A DNA stretch of 64,000 bases from Alicycliphilus denitrificans K601 (lineage in GTDB: Bacteria; Pseudomonadota; Gammaproteobacteria; Burkholderiales; Burkholderiaceae_C). The notes under the pieces were generated by a model, which saw only the letters and a program-made list of their open reading frames with translations, ran no database searches and had not been told where the DNA came from. The position numbers were made by a program, and so were the translations under genes. Of the stretch, positions 26,015 through 35,245 are shown piece after piece (the stretch's first letter is position 1; each line of letters begins with the position of its first letter). Location of the stretch: the NCBI RefSeq assembly GCF_000204645.1, contig NC_015422.1, forward strand, positions 3,861,001 to 3,925,000. The letters run 5' to 3'.

Positions 26015-27781
26015 CTATTCCAGCGGCGGGGTGGCGGCGATGACTTCTTCCAGCGTGGTCACGCCCTCGGCCGCGCGCAGGGCACCGGCCAAGCGCAGCG
26101 GGCGCATGCCGTCCTGCACCGCCTGGCGGCGCAGCGCGTCGATGGACGGCGTCTGGTGGATCTGCTGCTTGAGCGCCTCGGTCACCGTGAGCAGCTCGTA
26201 AAGCCCCATGCGGCCGCGAAAGCCCGTCATGCGGCAGTCCACGCAGCCCACGGGCTTGTAGGCGCGGTAACCGCCATTGAGCCGCCAGGGGCGGATCATG
26301 TCGGCCAGCGCCTCGGGGTTGGCCGCCTCGTCGAGCTGGCGGCAGTGCCGGCACAGCGTGCGCACCAGGCGCTGCGCCAGCACGCCCAGCAGCGTGGCGT
26401 TGATGAGGTAGGGCGGCACGCCCAGCTCCATGAGGCGCGTGACCGCGCTCGGCGCATCGTTGGTGTGCAGCGTGCTGAAGACGAGGTGGCCCGTGAGCGC
26501 GGCCTGCACCGCCATGTCGGCGGTGGCCAGGTCGCGGATCTCGCCCACCATGATCACGTCCGGGTCCTGGCGCATGAGGGCGCGCAGCCCCTCGGCGAAG
26601 TTGAAGTCGAGCTGCGGCTGCACCTGCGTCTGGTTGAAGCTGGGCTCGATCATCTCGATCGGGTCTTCCACCGTGCTCACGTTGACCTCCTCGGTGGCCA
26701 CGCGCTTCAAGGTGGAGTACAGCGTGGTGGTCTTGCCAGAGCCCGTGGGCCCGGTCACGAGGATGATGCCGTGCGGGCGCGTGACGAGCGACTCCCAGCG
26801 CTCGGCGTCGTGCTGCGTGAAGCCCAGCGCGTCCAGGTCCTTGACGGCGTTGTCGGGGTCGAAGATGCGCATCACCATCTTCTCGCCGAAGGCCGTGGGC
26901 AGCGTGGACAGGCGCATTTCCACCTCGTCGCCGCGCGGGTTGCGTGTCTTGATGCGACCGTCCTGCGGGCGGCGGCGCTCGACCACGTCCATGCGCCCCA
27001 GCAGCTTGACGCGCGCCACCATGGCGCTAAGCACGCCCATGGGCATCTGGTAGACGGTGTGCAGCACGCCGTCGATGCGAAAGCGGATCACGCCCTGCTC
27101 GCGCCGCGGCTCCAGGTGGATGTCGCTCGCGCGCTGGTCGAAGGCGTACTGCCACAGCCAGTCCACCACGCGGATCACGCCCTGGTCGTTGGCGTCAAGC
27201 TGCTTGTTGGTCCGGCCCAGCTCGACGAGCTGCTCGAAGCTGCTGCCGCCCGCGCTGCCGCCGGCCTTCTGCGCCTCGCGCACCGACTTGGCCAGCGCAT
27301 AGAACTCGGCCGTGTAGCGCGTGATGTCCAGGGGATTGGCCAGCACCCGGCGCACGCTGCGGCGCGCCTGGCGCTCCACCTCGGCCACCCAGTCCTGCAC
27401 GAAAGGCTCGGCCGTGGCCACGACCACCTCCTTGGCCATCACCTGCACCGGCAGCACCTTGTGGCGCTCGGCGTAGCTGGCGCTCATGGCATCGGCCACG
27501 CGGCCCACGTCCACCTTCAGCGGGTCGATGCGCAGGAACGCCAGGCCGCAGCGCTGCGCCACGTATTCGGCGAGCATATCCACGTCCAGCGGCTTGCCAT
27601 CGCTGGCGCGCACCATGCTCACGTTGCCCAGGCGCACCAGCGGGTGCTGGCTGCTCTCGGCCTGCGAGCAGCGCGCGATGGTGCGCTGCGCCTGCTCGGC
27701 GCTGATGACGCCATCGGCGCGCAGCCATTCGACGACGCGGCGCCACTCCAGCGGACCGGCCAAGTTGTGCGTAGGGCTCAT
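26015..27781 (-). CDS. GspE/PulE/PilB-type secretion ATPase
   Basis: 588 residues. N-terminal GspE_N/MshEN-like region, then the AAA+ secretion ATPase core: Walker A GPTGSGKTTTLYST, Asp box VSTVEDPIEMIEPSF, Walker B DPDVIMVGEIRD, His box TGHLVFSTLHTND, and a zinc-binding pair CRHC/CVDC. Hexameric cytoplasmic motor for type II secretion or type IV pili. No other pilin, secretin or inner-membrane secretion gene is present; it sits 4 bp after a spermidine-synthase-like gene, so it is an orphan copy whose partner machine is elsewhere. Confidence 0.9.
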   Translation of the reverse strand: MSPTHNLAGPLEWRRVVEWLRADGVISAEQAQRTIARCSQAESSQHPLVRLGNVSMVRASDGKPLDVDMLAEYVAQRCGLAFLRIDPLKVDVGRVADAMSASYAERHKVLPVQVMAKEVVVATAEPFVQDWVAEVERQARRSVRRVLANPLDITRYTAEFYALAKSVREAQKAGGSAGGSSFEQLVELGRTNKQLDANDQGVIRVVDWLWQYAFDQRASDIHLEPRREQGVIRFRIDGVLHTVYQMPMGVLSAMVARVKLLGRMDVVERRRPQDGRIKTRNPRGDEVEMRLSTLPTAFGEKMVMRIFDPDNAVKDLDALGFTQHDAERWESLVTRPHGIILVTGPTGSGKTTTLYSTLKRVATEEVNVSTVEDPIEMIEPSFNQTQVQPQLDFNFAEGLRALMRQDPDVIMVGEIRDLATADMAVQAALTGHLVFSTLHTNDAPSAVTRLMELGVPPYLINATLLGVLAQRLVRTLCRHCRQLDEAANPEALADMIRPWRLNGGYRAYKPVGCVDCRMTGFRGRMGLYELLTVTEALKQQIHQTPSIDALRRQAVQDGMRPLRLAGALRAAEGVTTLEEVIAATPPLE

Positions 27782-27785
27782 GGCA

Positions 27786-28547
27786 TCAGGCGATGGGTTT
27801 GAAGACGCGCAGCCACTTCGTGGCGGGCAGGTCCCAGCGCGCCTGCAGGCCTTCAGCGCGCGCCAGCAGCTCGGCGCGCTTCGGGCGCGTGGGCGTGCGC
27901 TGCGCGAGCACCACGGTGTTGCCCTCGCGCGTAGGCTTGAAGGCCCAGAGCGCGTCGGCACCGAAGGCCTCGGCCAGCTTGGCGACGCTGCGCTCGTAGC
28001 TCGACGCGCGCCCGAACAGGTTGACGGTGAGACAGCCGTCCCCGGTGAGCAGCGCGCGGCAGTCAGCGTAGAACTCGGCGCTGTCGAGCACCGGCGCGGC
28101 GGCCTCGTGGTCGTACAGGTCCACGGCCAGCGCATCCACCGTGCCGTGCCATTCGGGCTTTTTTATCTCCGCGGCCGCATCGGCCAACACCACGCGCTGC
28201 ATGGGGCCGTCGGGCGGCAGCTTGAACCAGGCGCGGCAGACGGCCTCCACGCGCGGGTTCAGCTCGACCACGGTGCAGCACATGCGCAGCTTCTTGCGGC
28301 AGAACTTGGTGATCGCGCCCGCGCCCAGGCCGAGCTGCATGGCGTGGCGCCTGGCGACGCTCGAAGGCTCCATGAACAGCAGCCAGGCCATCATGCGCTG
28401 CACGTATTCGAGCTCGAGGGCGAACGGGTCGTCGATGCGCATGGAGCCCTGTATCCAGGGCGTGCCCAGGTGCAGGTGGCGCACCTCGCCATCGTCGCTG
28501 ACGCTGACCTCGGGCAATTCGGGAGAAGGGGTTTTCTTGCGGCTCAC
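27786..28547 (-). CDS. spermidine synthase-like protein (SAM-fold)
   Basis: 253 residues from GTG 28547, which overlaps the stop of the glycosylase gene (GTGA). Rossmann-type aminopropyl/methyl-transferase fold: QLGLGAGAITKFCRKKL, VVELNPRVEAVCRAWF, then VDALAVDLYDHEAAAPVL and CLTVNLFGR. Similar proteins are widespread in betaproteobacteria, and few are proven polyamine enzymes; the classical catalytic pattern of SpeE is not obvious, so the reaction is uncertain. Middle gene of glycosylase - this - GspE-like ATPase. Confidence 0.78.
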   Translation of the reverse strand: MSRKKTPSPELPEVSVSDDGEVRHLHLGTPWIQGSMRIDDPFALELEYVQRMMAWLLFMEPSSVARRHAMQLGLGAGAITKFCRKKLRMCCTVVELNPRVEAVCRAWFKLPPDGPMQRVVLADAAAEIKKPEWHGTVDALAVDLYDHEAAAPVLDSAEFYADCRALLTGDGCLTVNLFGRASSYERSVAKLAEAFGADALWAFKPTREGNTVVLAQRTPTRPKRAELLARAEGLQARWDLPATKWLRVFKPIA

Positions 28548-29068
28548 AGCAATCCAAAGGGCGCGAAGGCGTCGCGCCAGGCATTCAGTTTCTTCTCGAA
28601 GCTCCACGACGCGTTGGCCGGGCTGGTCGAGGGCAGGCGCAGCGAGGGGATGTCCACCCCCAGACTGGCGCGCACTGCCCTTGCGTGGCGGAAGCTCTCG
28701 CCGCCATTGTGTGCGATGGCGGCAAGCGCCGGCACGCGCGCGAGCAGGGAGCGGAAATCGTTGACCTGCGCGTTGCGGATGCTGGTGTCCAGGCTGCCCT
28801 CGCGCTCGCAGGCGGCGTACACGTCCCACAGCCCCAGGCCGCGCGCGAGCAGCCAGCCGCAGCGCGCGGCGTAGTCCTCGCGCCCCGGCAGCGGGTGCCC
28901 GGGCCACAGCGCCGCAAGGATGCGCCAGAAATGGTTCTGCGGATGGCCGTAGTACTGCTGCGCGCGCAGCGAGGCCGCGCCGGGAAAGCTGCCCAGCAGC
29001 AGCACGCGCGTGCCCTCGCCCACCACGGGCGGCAGGCCCACGAGGCGGGAGGCGGCAAGTGCATTCAT
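28544..29068 (-). CDS. hypoxanthine/uracil-DNA glycosylase (HDG, UDG family 6)
   Basis: 174 residues. The family-6 layout is clear: LLLGSFPGAASLRAQQYYGH then PQNHFWRIL with the catalytic-site Asn, and the second motif LRLPSTSPANASWSFEKKL. Excises deaminated bases such as hypoxanthine from DNA to start base excision repair. ATG 29068 (MNALAASRLVGLPPV) is the only sensible start; dispersed repeat copy 6 lies immediately upstream. Overlaps the next gene by GTGA. Confidence 0.87.
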   Translation of the reverse strand: MNALAASRLVGLPPVVGEGTRVLLLGSFPGAASLRAQQYYGHPQNHFWRILAALWPGHPLPGREDYAARCGWLLARGLGLWDVYAACEREGSLDTSIRNAQVNDFRSLLARVPALAAIAHNGGESFRHARAVRASLGVDIPSLRLPSTSPANASWSFEKKLNAWRDAFAPFGLL

Positions 29069-29076
29069 GGGATGGA

Positions 29077-29141
29077 TACTATCAACAAAATAGCTGCAAC
29101 CGCTTGATGGACGAGCGTTTTATGCCAAAAACACTGAAACC
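29077..29141 (+). repeat. dispersed repeat, copy 6 (intergenic, tatD - glycosylase)
   Basis: ACTATCAACAAAATAGCTG, CAACCGCTTGATGGACGAGC, GTTTTATGCCAAAAAC, ACTGAAA. One of the most complete copies; it occupies almost the whole 74-bp gap between the glycosylase start and the tatD stop. Confidence 0.8.
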
Positions 29142-29142
29142 C

Positions 29143-29988
29143 TCAGGCCAGCAGCGCCCGCAGCTTCGGCAGCGCGGCGCAGGCATTGTCGCGGCTCGCG
29201 CGGGCCAGCTCGCCCACCTCGATGCCGCGCAGGCCAGCCACCACGGCGGCGATGCGCGGCAGCTCGGCCGGGCTGTTGCGCGCGGGGGCCGCGCCCGCGG
29301 CGCGCTCGGCGGCCGTCACGTAGAGCCAGTGCGGGGGAATGTCGGGCGCGTCGGTCTCCAATACCAGGGCATCGAGCGGCAGCTCGGCCGCCAGGCGCCG
29401 CAGCTGCAGCGCACGCTCGTAAGTGACGGCGCCGCCGAAGCCCAGTTTGAAACCCATGGCGATGAAGGCCCGCGCCTGCTGCAGGCTGCCGTTGAAGGCA
29501 TGGGCGATGCCGCCGCGCACGGGCAGCTCGCGCAGGCCTTTCAGCAGCCGGTCGGCCGAGCGGCGCACGTGCAGGATCACCGGCAGATCGAAGCGGCGCG
29601 CCAGCTGCAGCTGCGCGCGGTAGAAGCGCTCCTGCCGCGCCGCATCCAGGCCGGGCACGAAGAAGTCCAGCCCTATCTCGCCGACGGCCACCAGGCGCGG
29701 GTCGGGCAGGCATCGCTCCAGCATGCGCTCCAGCGCCTGCGGGTCGTCGTCGCGGGCCTGGGGCGTGTAGAGCGGATGGATGCCCAGCGCATAGCTGTCG
29801 CCATAGCGGTGCGCCATGGCGCGCACGACCTGCAGGTTGGCCAGATCCACGGCCGGCAGCACGCAGTGGACGACGCCGGCGCGCGCGGCCCGGGCGCGCT
29901 CAGCATCGGCATGGGCCGCGCCGCCGTGGACCGCGAACTCGTCGAGGTGGCAGTGGGTGTCGATCCAGGCGTCCATGCGCCGGATCAT
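29143..29988 (-). CDS. TatD-family metal-dependent hydrolase
   Basis: 281 residues from ATG 29988; an internal ATG at 29976 (MDAWIDTHCHLDEF) is equally plausible and neither has a strong ribosome site. TIM-barrel metallo-hydrolase with DTHCHLDE metal ligands, GEIGLDFFV, ILHVRRSADRLL, HAFNGSLQQARAFI and ETDAPDIPP. TatD proteins are 3'-5' DNA exonucleases with a role in DNA repair or quality control. It ends just short of repeat copy 6. Confidence 0.93.
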   Translation of the reverse strand: MIRRMDAWIDTHCHLDEFAVHGGAAHADAERARAARAGVVHCVLPAVDLANLQVVRAMAHRYGDSYALGIHPLYTPQARDDDPQALERMLERCLPDPRLVAVGEIGLDFFVPGLDAARQERFYRAQLQLARRFDLPVILHVRRSADRLLKGLRELPVRGGIAHAFNGSLQQARAFIAMGFKLGFGGAVTYERALQLRRLAAELPLDALVLETDAPDIPPHWLYVTAAERAAGAAPARNSPAELPRIAAVVAGLRGIEVGELARASRDNACAALPKLRALLA

Positions 29989-29998
29989 GCCACCGGGG

Positions 29999-30196
29999 CT
30001 ATTCGCTCTTGCGCATTGGGCAGGTGTTCACGCCCAGCAGCGAGTACGCGGGGCAGCCCCCCACCAGGCCCGTGAGCAGCGGCACCACGCCGATCCAGCC
30101 CCACCAGCCCACCGTACCCGTGGCCGCCAGCGCGATCAGCACCAGCCCCACGACGATGCGCAACCCACGATCCAGACCTCCGACATTGCGTTTCAT
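29999..30196 (-). CDS. DUF2892 (YgaP-like) small membrane protein
   Basis: 65 residues from ATG 30196, with AGGAGA upstream. MKRNVGGLDRGLRIVVGLVL, then GTVGWWGWIGVVPLLTGLVG and a C-terminal NTCPMRK: the two-helix membrane module found at the end of E. coli YgaP and as stand-alone proteins. Usually linked to sulfur-transfer or rhodanese functions. It follows an ArsR regulator of the BigR/YgaV type by 29 bp, the same partnership as ygaV-ygaP. Confidence 0.85.
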   Translation of the reverse strand: MKRNVGGLDRGLRIVVGLVLIALAATGTVGWWGWIGVVPLLTGLVGGCPAYSLLGVNTCPMRKSE

Positions 30197-30225
30197 GACA
30201 CTTCTCCTGGTTGAAAAAAACGGAC

Positions 30226-30534
30226 TCAGGGGCAATAGATGGCCTTGAGCGCGGCCACGAGCTTTTCCACCGCCGGGTCGGCGATGCGGTAGTACAGGGT
30301 CTGCGCATCGCGCCGGAAGGTCACCAGCCCCTCCTCGCGCATGCGCGCCAGATGCTGCGACAGGGCCGACTGGCTCAGGTCCATCTGTTCGAGCAGTTGG
30401 CCGACCGAGGCCTCGCCCCGGTCGATGAGCAGGCACAGCACCAGCAGCCGCTGCTCATTGCCCACGGTGCGCAGCAGCGCTGCGGCCTGGGCCGTGCATT
30501 GCTGCATGAACCCCCGGTCGGCTGCAGTGGCCAC
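30226..30534 (-). CDS. ArsR-family regulator, BigR/YgaV-like (probable sulfide/persulfide sensor)
   Basis: 102 residues from GTG 30534 (AAGGA seven bases upstream); ATG 30507 is the alternative start. Winged helix-turn-helix with NEQRLLVLCLLIDRGEASVG, LSQSALSQHLARMREEGLV and the C-terminal AIYCP. The cysteines in LLVLC and YCP are the pair that forms a polysulfide bridge in BigR, SqrR and YgaV, so this is probably a reactive-sulfur-responsive repressor. It precedes a YgaP-like gene and faces an AhpD-like gene across an AT-rich promoter region with an inverted repeat. Confidence 0.85.
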   Translation of the reverse strand: MATAADRGFMQQCTAQAAALLRTVGNEQRLLVLCLLIDRGEASVGQLLEQMDLSQSALSQHLARMREEGLVTFRRDAQTLYYRIADPAVEKLVAALKAIYCP

Positions 30535-30576
30535 GATGTATTCCTTTTGGCGGCGCTTTAAATTAACATTTCCTAA

Positions 30577-30592
30577 TTTAGTAAAAACTAAA
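30577..30592. promoter_or_regulatory. inverted repeat TTTAGT-N4-ACTAAA, candidate ArsR operator
   Basis: Perfect six-base arms separated by AAAA, in a 45-bp AT-rich stretch (30557-30601) inside a GC-rich genome, between the divergent arsR-type and ahpD-type genes. AT-rich dyads are typical BigR/YgaV sites. Confidence 0.6.
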
Positions 30593-30678
30593 GAATATGT
30601 CAACGACGGCGCGCCGGCGCGGTCGCCCGGCCTTCGTCTCCCCCCCTTTTTTTCGTCCTTCCACTACAGGAGTCCAGC

Positions 30679-31041
30679 ATGTCTTCATCGACCGACTACA
30701 AGATCCTTACCCGCGAAATTTCCGGCAACGTGGGCCAGCTGCGCGCCAGCCAGCCCGATGTGATGCAGGGCTTCAACGCCATGAGCAAGGCCGCGCTAGC
30801 GCCCGGCGCGATCGACGCCAAGACCAAGGAGCTGATCGCCCTGGGCATCGGCGTGGCCGCGCGCTGCGACGGCTGCATAGGCTTTCACACCCAGGCCCTG
30901 GCGCGCCTGGGCGCCACGCGCGCCGAGGTGCACGAGACGCTGGCCATTGCCGTCTACATGGGCGGCGGGCCGGCGCTCATGTATGCCGCCAATGCGGTGG
31001 CCGCGTTCGACCAGTGCGCCCCCGAACAGGCGCCTGCGTGA
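30679..31041 (+). CDS. AhpD-like carboxymuconolactone decarboxylase family protein
   Basis: 120 residues, ribosome site AGGAGT before ATG 30679. All-helical AhpD fold with the redox CxxC and proton-relay motif (KELIALGIGVAARCDGCIGF followed by HTQALARLGATRAEVHE). Such proteins act as small peroxidases or disulfide reductants. Divergent from, and probably controlled by, the BigR-like regulator, which would tie it to reactive-sulfur or peroxide defence (inference). Confidence 0.88.
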   Translation: MSSSTDYKILTREISGNVGQLRASQPDVMQGFNAMSKAALAPGAIDAKTKELIALGIGVAARCDGCIGFHTQALARLGATRAEVHETLAIAVYMGGGPALMYAANAVAAFDQCAPEQAPA

Positions 31042-31145
31042 GCCCATGACGGGGGCGCGCGGCCCGGCGGGCGGGCCCATGCGCGCCGGCGTGTTCCGTG
31101 CTACTGTGGGCGCCTTGCCGCCCCTTGTTCCATGGAGGTGCTCGC

Positions 31146-32045
31146 ATGCCCCGGCCCGTCCGCTACAGCCCTTCCCGCAGCGACCGTGCGCGCCCGTCCG
31201 CTGATCCCGCCGCGCCCGAAAGCCCGCCCCCGCGCCCCGCCCCTGTCGCCCCGCGTCAGCGCCTGCCATCGGCGCAGCAGGCGCAGTGGGCGGCCATGGC
31301 GCTGCTGGCCATGCTGCTGGCCGGCGGTATGTGGTGGCTGCGGCCGGTGCCCGCGCCGCACATCACGCAGAAGGCCATCGACGCAGCCGTGCTGCACACG
31401 CTGGAGAACCATACCCTTCCCTCGGCCGCCGCGCGCGCGGCGGAGGCCGTGGTGCCGTCGGTGGTGCGCGTGATGGGCTTCACGACCACCAAGCGGGGCA
31501 AGGAGGTGGAGCGCAGCGTGGGCACGGGCGTGGTGATCGTGGACACGGGCATCATCCTCACCAACCTGCACGTGGTGCGCGGCGCCGACCGCGTGAGCGT
31601 GACCTTCGCCGACGGCACGGAGGCCAACGCCAGCATCACCGGCGCCCAGCCCGAGAACGACTTGGCCGTGCTGCAGGCGCACAAGGTGCCGGACGACCTG
31701 CAGGCGGCGCCGCTGCGCTCCACGCAGCACCTGCGCGCGGGCGATGGCGTGGTGGTCGTCGGCTTTCCGTTCGGCATCGGGCCCTCGGCGTCGGCGGGCG
31801 TGGTCTCGGGCCTGCAGCGCGAGTTCGAGTCGCCCGAGGGCGGGCAGGAGCTGCGCAACCTGATCCAGTTCGACGCCGCGGCCAACCCGGGCAACTCCGG
31901 CGGGCCGCTGGTCACGCTGGAAGGCGAGGTGGTGGGCATCGTCACCGCCATCCTCAACCCCACGCCCGCGCGCACCTTCATCGGCATAGGCTTCGCCGTG
32001 CCCATAGAGAACGCGGCCCAGGCCGCCGGCATGCCGCCGTTCTGA
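31146..32045 (+). CDS. membrane-anchored trypsin-like serine protease (HtrA-like, no PDZ)
   Basis: 299 residues from ATG 31146 (GGAGGT six bases upstream). Pro/Arg-rich cytoplasmic tail (about 50 residues), one membrane segment (AMALLAMLLAGGMWWL), then a DegP-type protease domain with His in LTNLHVV, Asp in ENDLAVL and Ser in AANPGNSGGPL. It ends at about residue 299 with no PDZ domain, shorter than DegP/DegS (355-475). The active site should face the periplasm. It is 14 bp ahead of moxR and likely belongs to the same operon. Confidence 0.88.
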   Translation: MPRPVRYSPSRSDRARPSADPAAPESPPPRPAPVAPRQRLPSAQQAQWAAMALLAMLLAGGMWWLRPVPAPHITQKAIDAAVLHTLENHTLPSAAARAAEAVVPSVVRVMGFTTTKRGKEVERSVGTGVVIVDTGIILTNLHVVRGADRVSVTFADGTEANASITGAQPENDLAVLQAHKVPDDLQAAPLRSTQHLRAGDGVVVVGFPFGIGPSASAGVVSGLQREFESPEGGQELRNLIQFDAAANPGNSGGPLVTLEGEVVGIVTAILNPTPARTFIGIGFAVPIENAAQAAGMPPF

Positions 32046-32059
32046 CCAGGAGAAGCACC

Positions 32060-33083
<1,024 letters not shown>

Positions 33084-33091
<8 letters not shown>

Positions 33092-34052
33092 AGCCGTCCG
33101 GCCCCCAGCCGCCGCGCCCGCCGCGGCCGAGCGCCTGCTGCAGCGCCTGGAATGGACGGTGATCCGGCGCCTGGACGGCCTGCTGCAAGGCTCCTCGCGC
33201 ACGCTGCTGCGCGGCAGCGGCATCGACCTGGCCGACCTGCGCGAATACCAGCCGCACGACGATGTGCGCCACATCGACTGGAACGTCACGGCGCGCCTGG
33301 CCACGCCCCACGTGCGCGTGTTCACCGAGGACCGCGACATGACCGCCTGGTTCCTGCTCGACCTGAGCCCCTCGGTGGACTTCGGCGCGCCGGGCCAGGC
33401 CAAGCGCGACTTGGCTGAAGGCTTCGTGGGCGTGCTCGCGCGCCTGCTCCAGCGCCACGGCAACCGCGTGGGCGCCGTGCTGCACGACGGCAGCGCCGCC
33501 ATGGGCCGGGTGCTGCCCGCGCGCGGCGGGCGCCGCCAGGTGCTGCAGCTGCTGCTCGCGTTGGCGACCAGCGCGCGCCCTTCCAGCCTTATCCCGGCCC
33601 CCGGCATCACCGAGCTGCAGCGCCTGCTGGGCGGCGCCCAGGGCCTGCTGCGCCGGCGCTCGGCGGTGTTCGTGGTGTCCGACTTCCTGAGCGCCCCGGG
33701 CTGGGACAAGCCCCTGGCGCGCCTGGCGCAGCGCCATGACGTGGTGGCCGTGCGCCTGCTCGACCCGCTGGAGCTGGAACTGCCCGACGTGGGCCTGCTG
33801 CTGCTGCGCGACCCCGAGACCGGCGAGCAGCTGCAGGTGGACACGCACGAACGGGGCTTTCGCCACCGCTTCGCGCGCCTGGCCGCGCAGCGCGAGGCCG
33901 ATCTGCGCGCGAGCCTTGCGCACGCCGGCGTGGACACGCTGGAGCTGTCCACCGACGAGGACCTGCTGGCCGCGCTGCTGCGCTTCATGCAGCTGCGCGG
34001 GCACCGCCCGCGCGTGGCCGCAGCCAACCCGGCACTGGCGGCCCACGGCTGA
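33084..34052 (+). CDS. DUF58-domain protein (MoxR operon)
   Basis: 322 residues. The conserved DUF58 core is visible at about residues 45-85 (GSGIDLADLREYQPHDDVRH then IDWNVTARLATPHVRVF), followed by a degenerate VWA-like fold (LLDLSPSVDFG; VVSDFLSAPGWDKPLARLAQ). Partner of MoxR and of the VWA protein downstream. Overlaps moxR by 8 bp. Confidence 0.9.
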
Positions 34053-34084
34053 CCCCGGACGGAACGCAAACGAAGGAGCCGACC

Positions 34085-35131
34085 ATGGTGTTTCTCTGGC
34101 CCACATTGCTATGGCTTCTGCTCGTCCTGCCCCTGCTCGTGCTGCTGTACCTGTGGCTGCTGCGCCGGCGCAAGGCGGCGGCCGTGCCCTATCCCGGCCT
34201 GGCCCTGGTGCGCCAGGCCCTGGGCCCGGGCCACGGCTGGCGCCGCCACGTGCCGCCCCTGCTGTTCCTGCTCGGCCTGGCCGCGCTGCTCGTGGCGGCG
34301 GCGCGCCCCCTGGCCGTGCTCCAGCTGCCGTCGCAGCAGCAGACCATCATCCTGGCCATGGACGTCTCGGGCAGCATGCGCGCCACCGACGTGCAGCCCG
34401 ACCGTCTCACGGCCGCGCAGAACGCCGCCAAGGCCTTCATTCAAGACCTGCCGCGCCACGTGCGCGTGGGCGTGGTGGCCTTCGCCGGCACCGCCCAGCT
34501 GGCGCAGCTACCCACGCAGAGCCACGAGGACCTGCTCAAGGCCATAGACAGCTTCCAGCTGCAGCGCGGCACGGCCACGGGCAACGGCATCATGATGGCG
34601 CTGGCCACGCTGTTCCCCGATGCGGGCATAGACATCGCCGCCCTGGGCGGGCGCCAGTCCATGCGCGTGCGGCCCATCGACGAAGTGGGCCGCGCCGACC
34701 CCGCGAAGAAGCCCTTCACGCCCGTGGCGCCGGGCTCGTACCGCTCGGCCGCCATCATCATGCTCACCGACGGCCAGCGCACCACGGGCGTGGACCCGCT
34801 GGAGGCCGCGCAATGGGCCGCCGACCGCGGCGTGCGCGTGTACACCGTGGGCGTGGGCACGGTGCAGGGCGAGCTCATCGGCTTCGAGGGCTGGTCCATG
34901 CGCGTGCGCCTGGACGAGGACACGCTCAAGGCCGTAGCCCTGCGCACCAACGCCGAATACTTCCACGCCGCCACGGCGCAGGACCTGCGCAAGGTCTACG
35001 AGACGCTGAGCTCGCGGCTCACGGTGGAGAAGAAGGAGACCGAGGTGTCCGCGCTGCTGGCGCTGGCGGGGGCCGCGCTGATGCTGCTGGCGGCGGGGAT
35101 GTCGGTGTGGTGGTTCGGCAGGATTTTATGA
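34085..35131 (+). CDS. VWA-domain membrane protein (BatA-like)
   Basis: 348 residues. Two N-terminal membrane segments (LLVLPLLVLLYLWLL; LLFLLGLAALLVAAARPL), a von Willebrand factor A domain with a complete MIDAS (AMDVSGSMRATD; IIMLTDGQRTTGV) and a C-terminal membrane segment (LALAGAALMLLAAGMSVWWF). Resembles BatA of Bacteroides aerotolerance operons. Only one VWA gene is present and no BatB/C/D follows, so this is the short form of the operon. Repeat copy 7 and a terminator follow directly. Confidence 0.92.
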   Translation: MVFLWPTLLWLLLVLPLLVLLYLWLLRRRKAAAVPYPGLALVRQALGPGHGWRRHVPPLLFLLGLAALLVAAARPLAVLQLPSQQQTIILAMDVSGSMRATDVQPDRLTAAQNAAKAFIQDLPRHVRVGVVAFAGTAQLAQLPTQSHEDLLKAIDSFQLQRGTATGNGIMMALATLFPDAGIDIAALGGRQSMRVRPIDEVGRADPAKKPFTPVAPGSYRSAAIIMLTDGQRTTGVDPLEAAQWAADRGVRVYTVGVGTVQGELIGFEGWSMRVRLDEDTLKAVALRTNAEYFHAATAQDLRKVYETLSSRLTVEKKETEVSALLALAGAALMLLAAGMSVWWFGRIL

Positions 35132-35186
35132 GTGTTTTACAGCCCTAGCGCTTTGCAGGAAAGCGCTGATAGCTATCCTTTTTGAA
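35132..35186 (-). repeat. dispersed repeat, copy 7 (intergenic, VWA - acs)
   Basis: Forward text: GTGTTTTACAGCCCTAGCGC, TTTGCAGGAAAGCGCTGATA, GCTATCCTTTTTGA. Minus-strand reading shows ATAGCTATCAGCGCTTTCC and AAAGCGCTAGGGC, the standard blocks. It begins the base after the VWA stop codon. Confidence 0.8.
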
Positions 35187-35196
35187 GTCAATGACC

Positions 35197-35229
35197 TAAA
35201 AAAACCGCCTCGTCATGAGGCGGTTTTTC
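35197..35229. terminator. bidirectional terminator between VWA gene and acs
   Basis: Eleven-base-pair stem AAAACCGCCTC / GAGGCGGTTTT with GTCAT loop, A-run on the left and T-run on the right; serves both the moxR operon (+) and acs (-). Confidence 0.9.
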
Positions 35230-35245
35230 GTGGGTGCGCTGAAAC

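Noticed and set aside
28140..28180. T-rich patch in the spermidine-synthase-like gene resembling a repeat end
   Set aside because: Single block of similarity (CTTTTTTATCTCC); not enough to call a copy.
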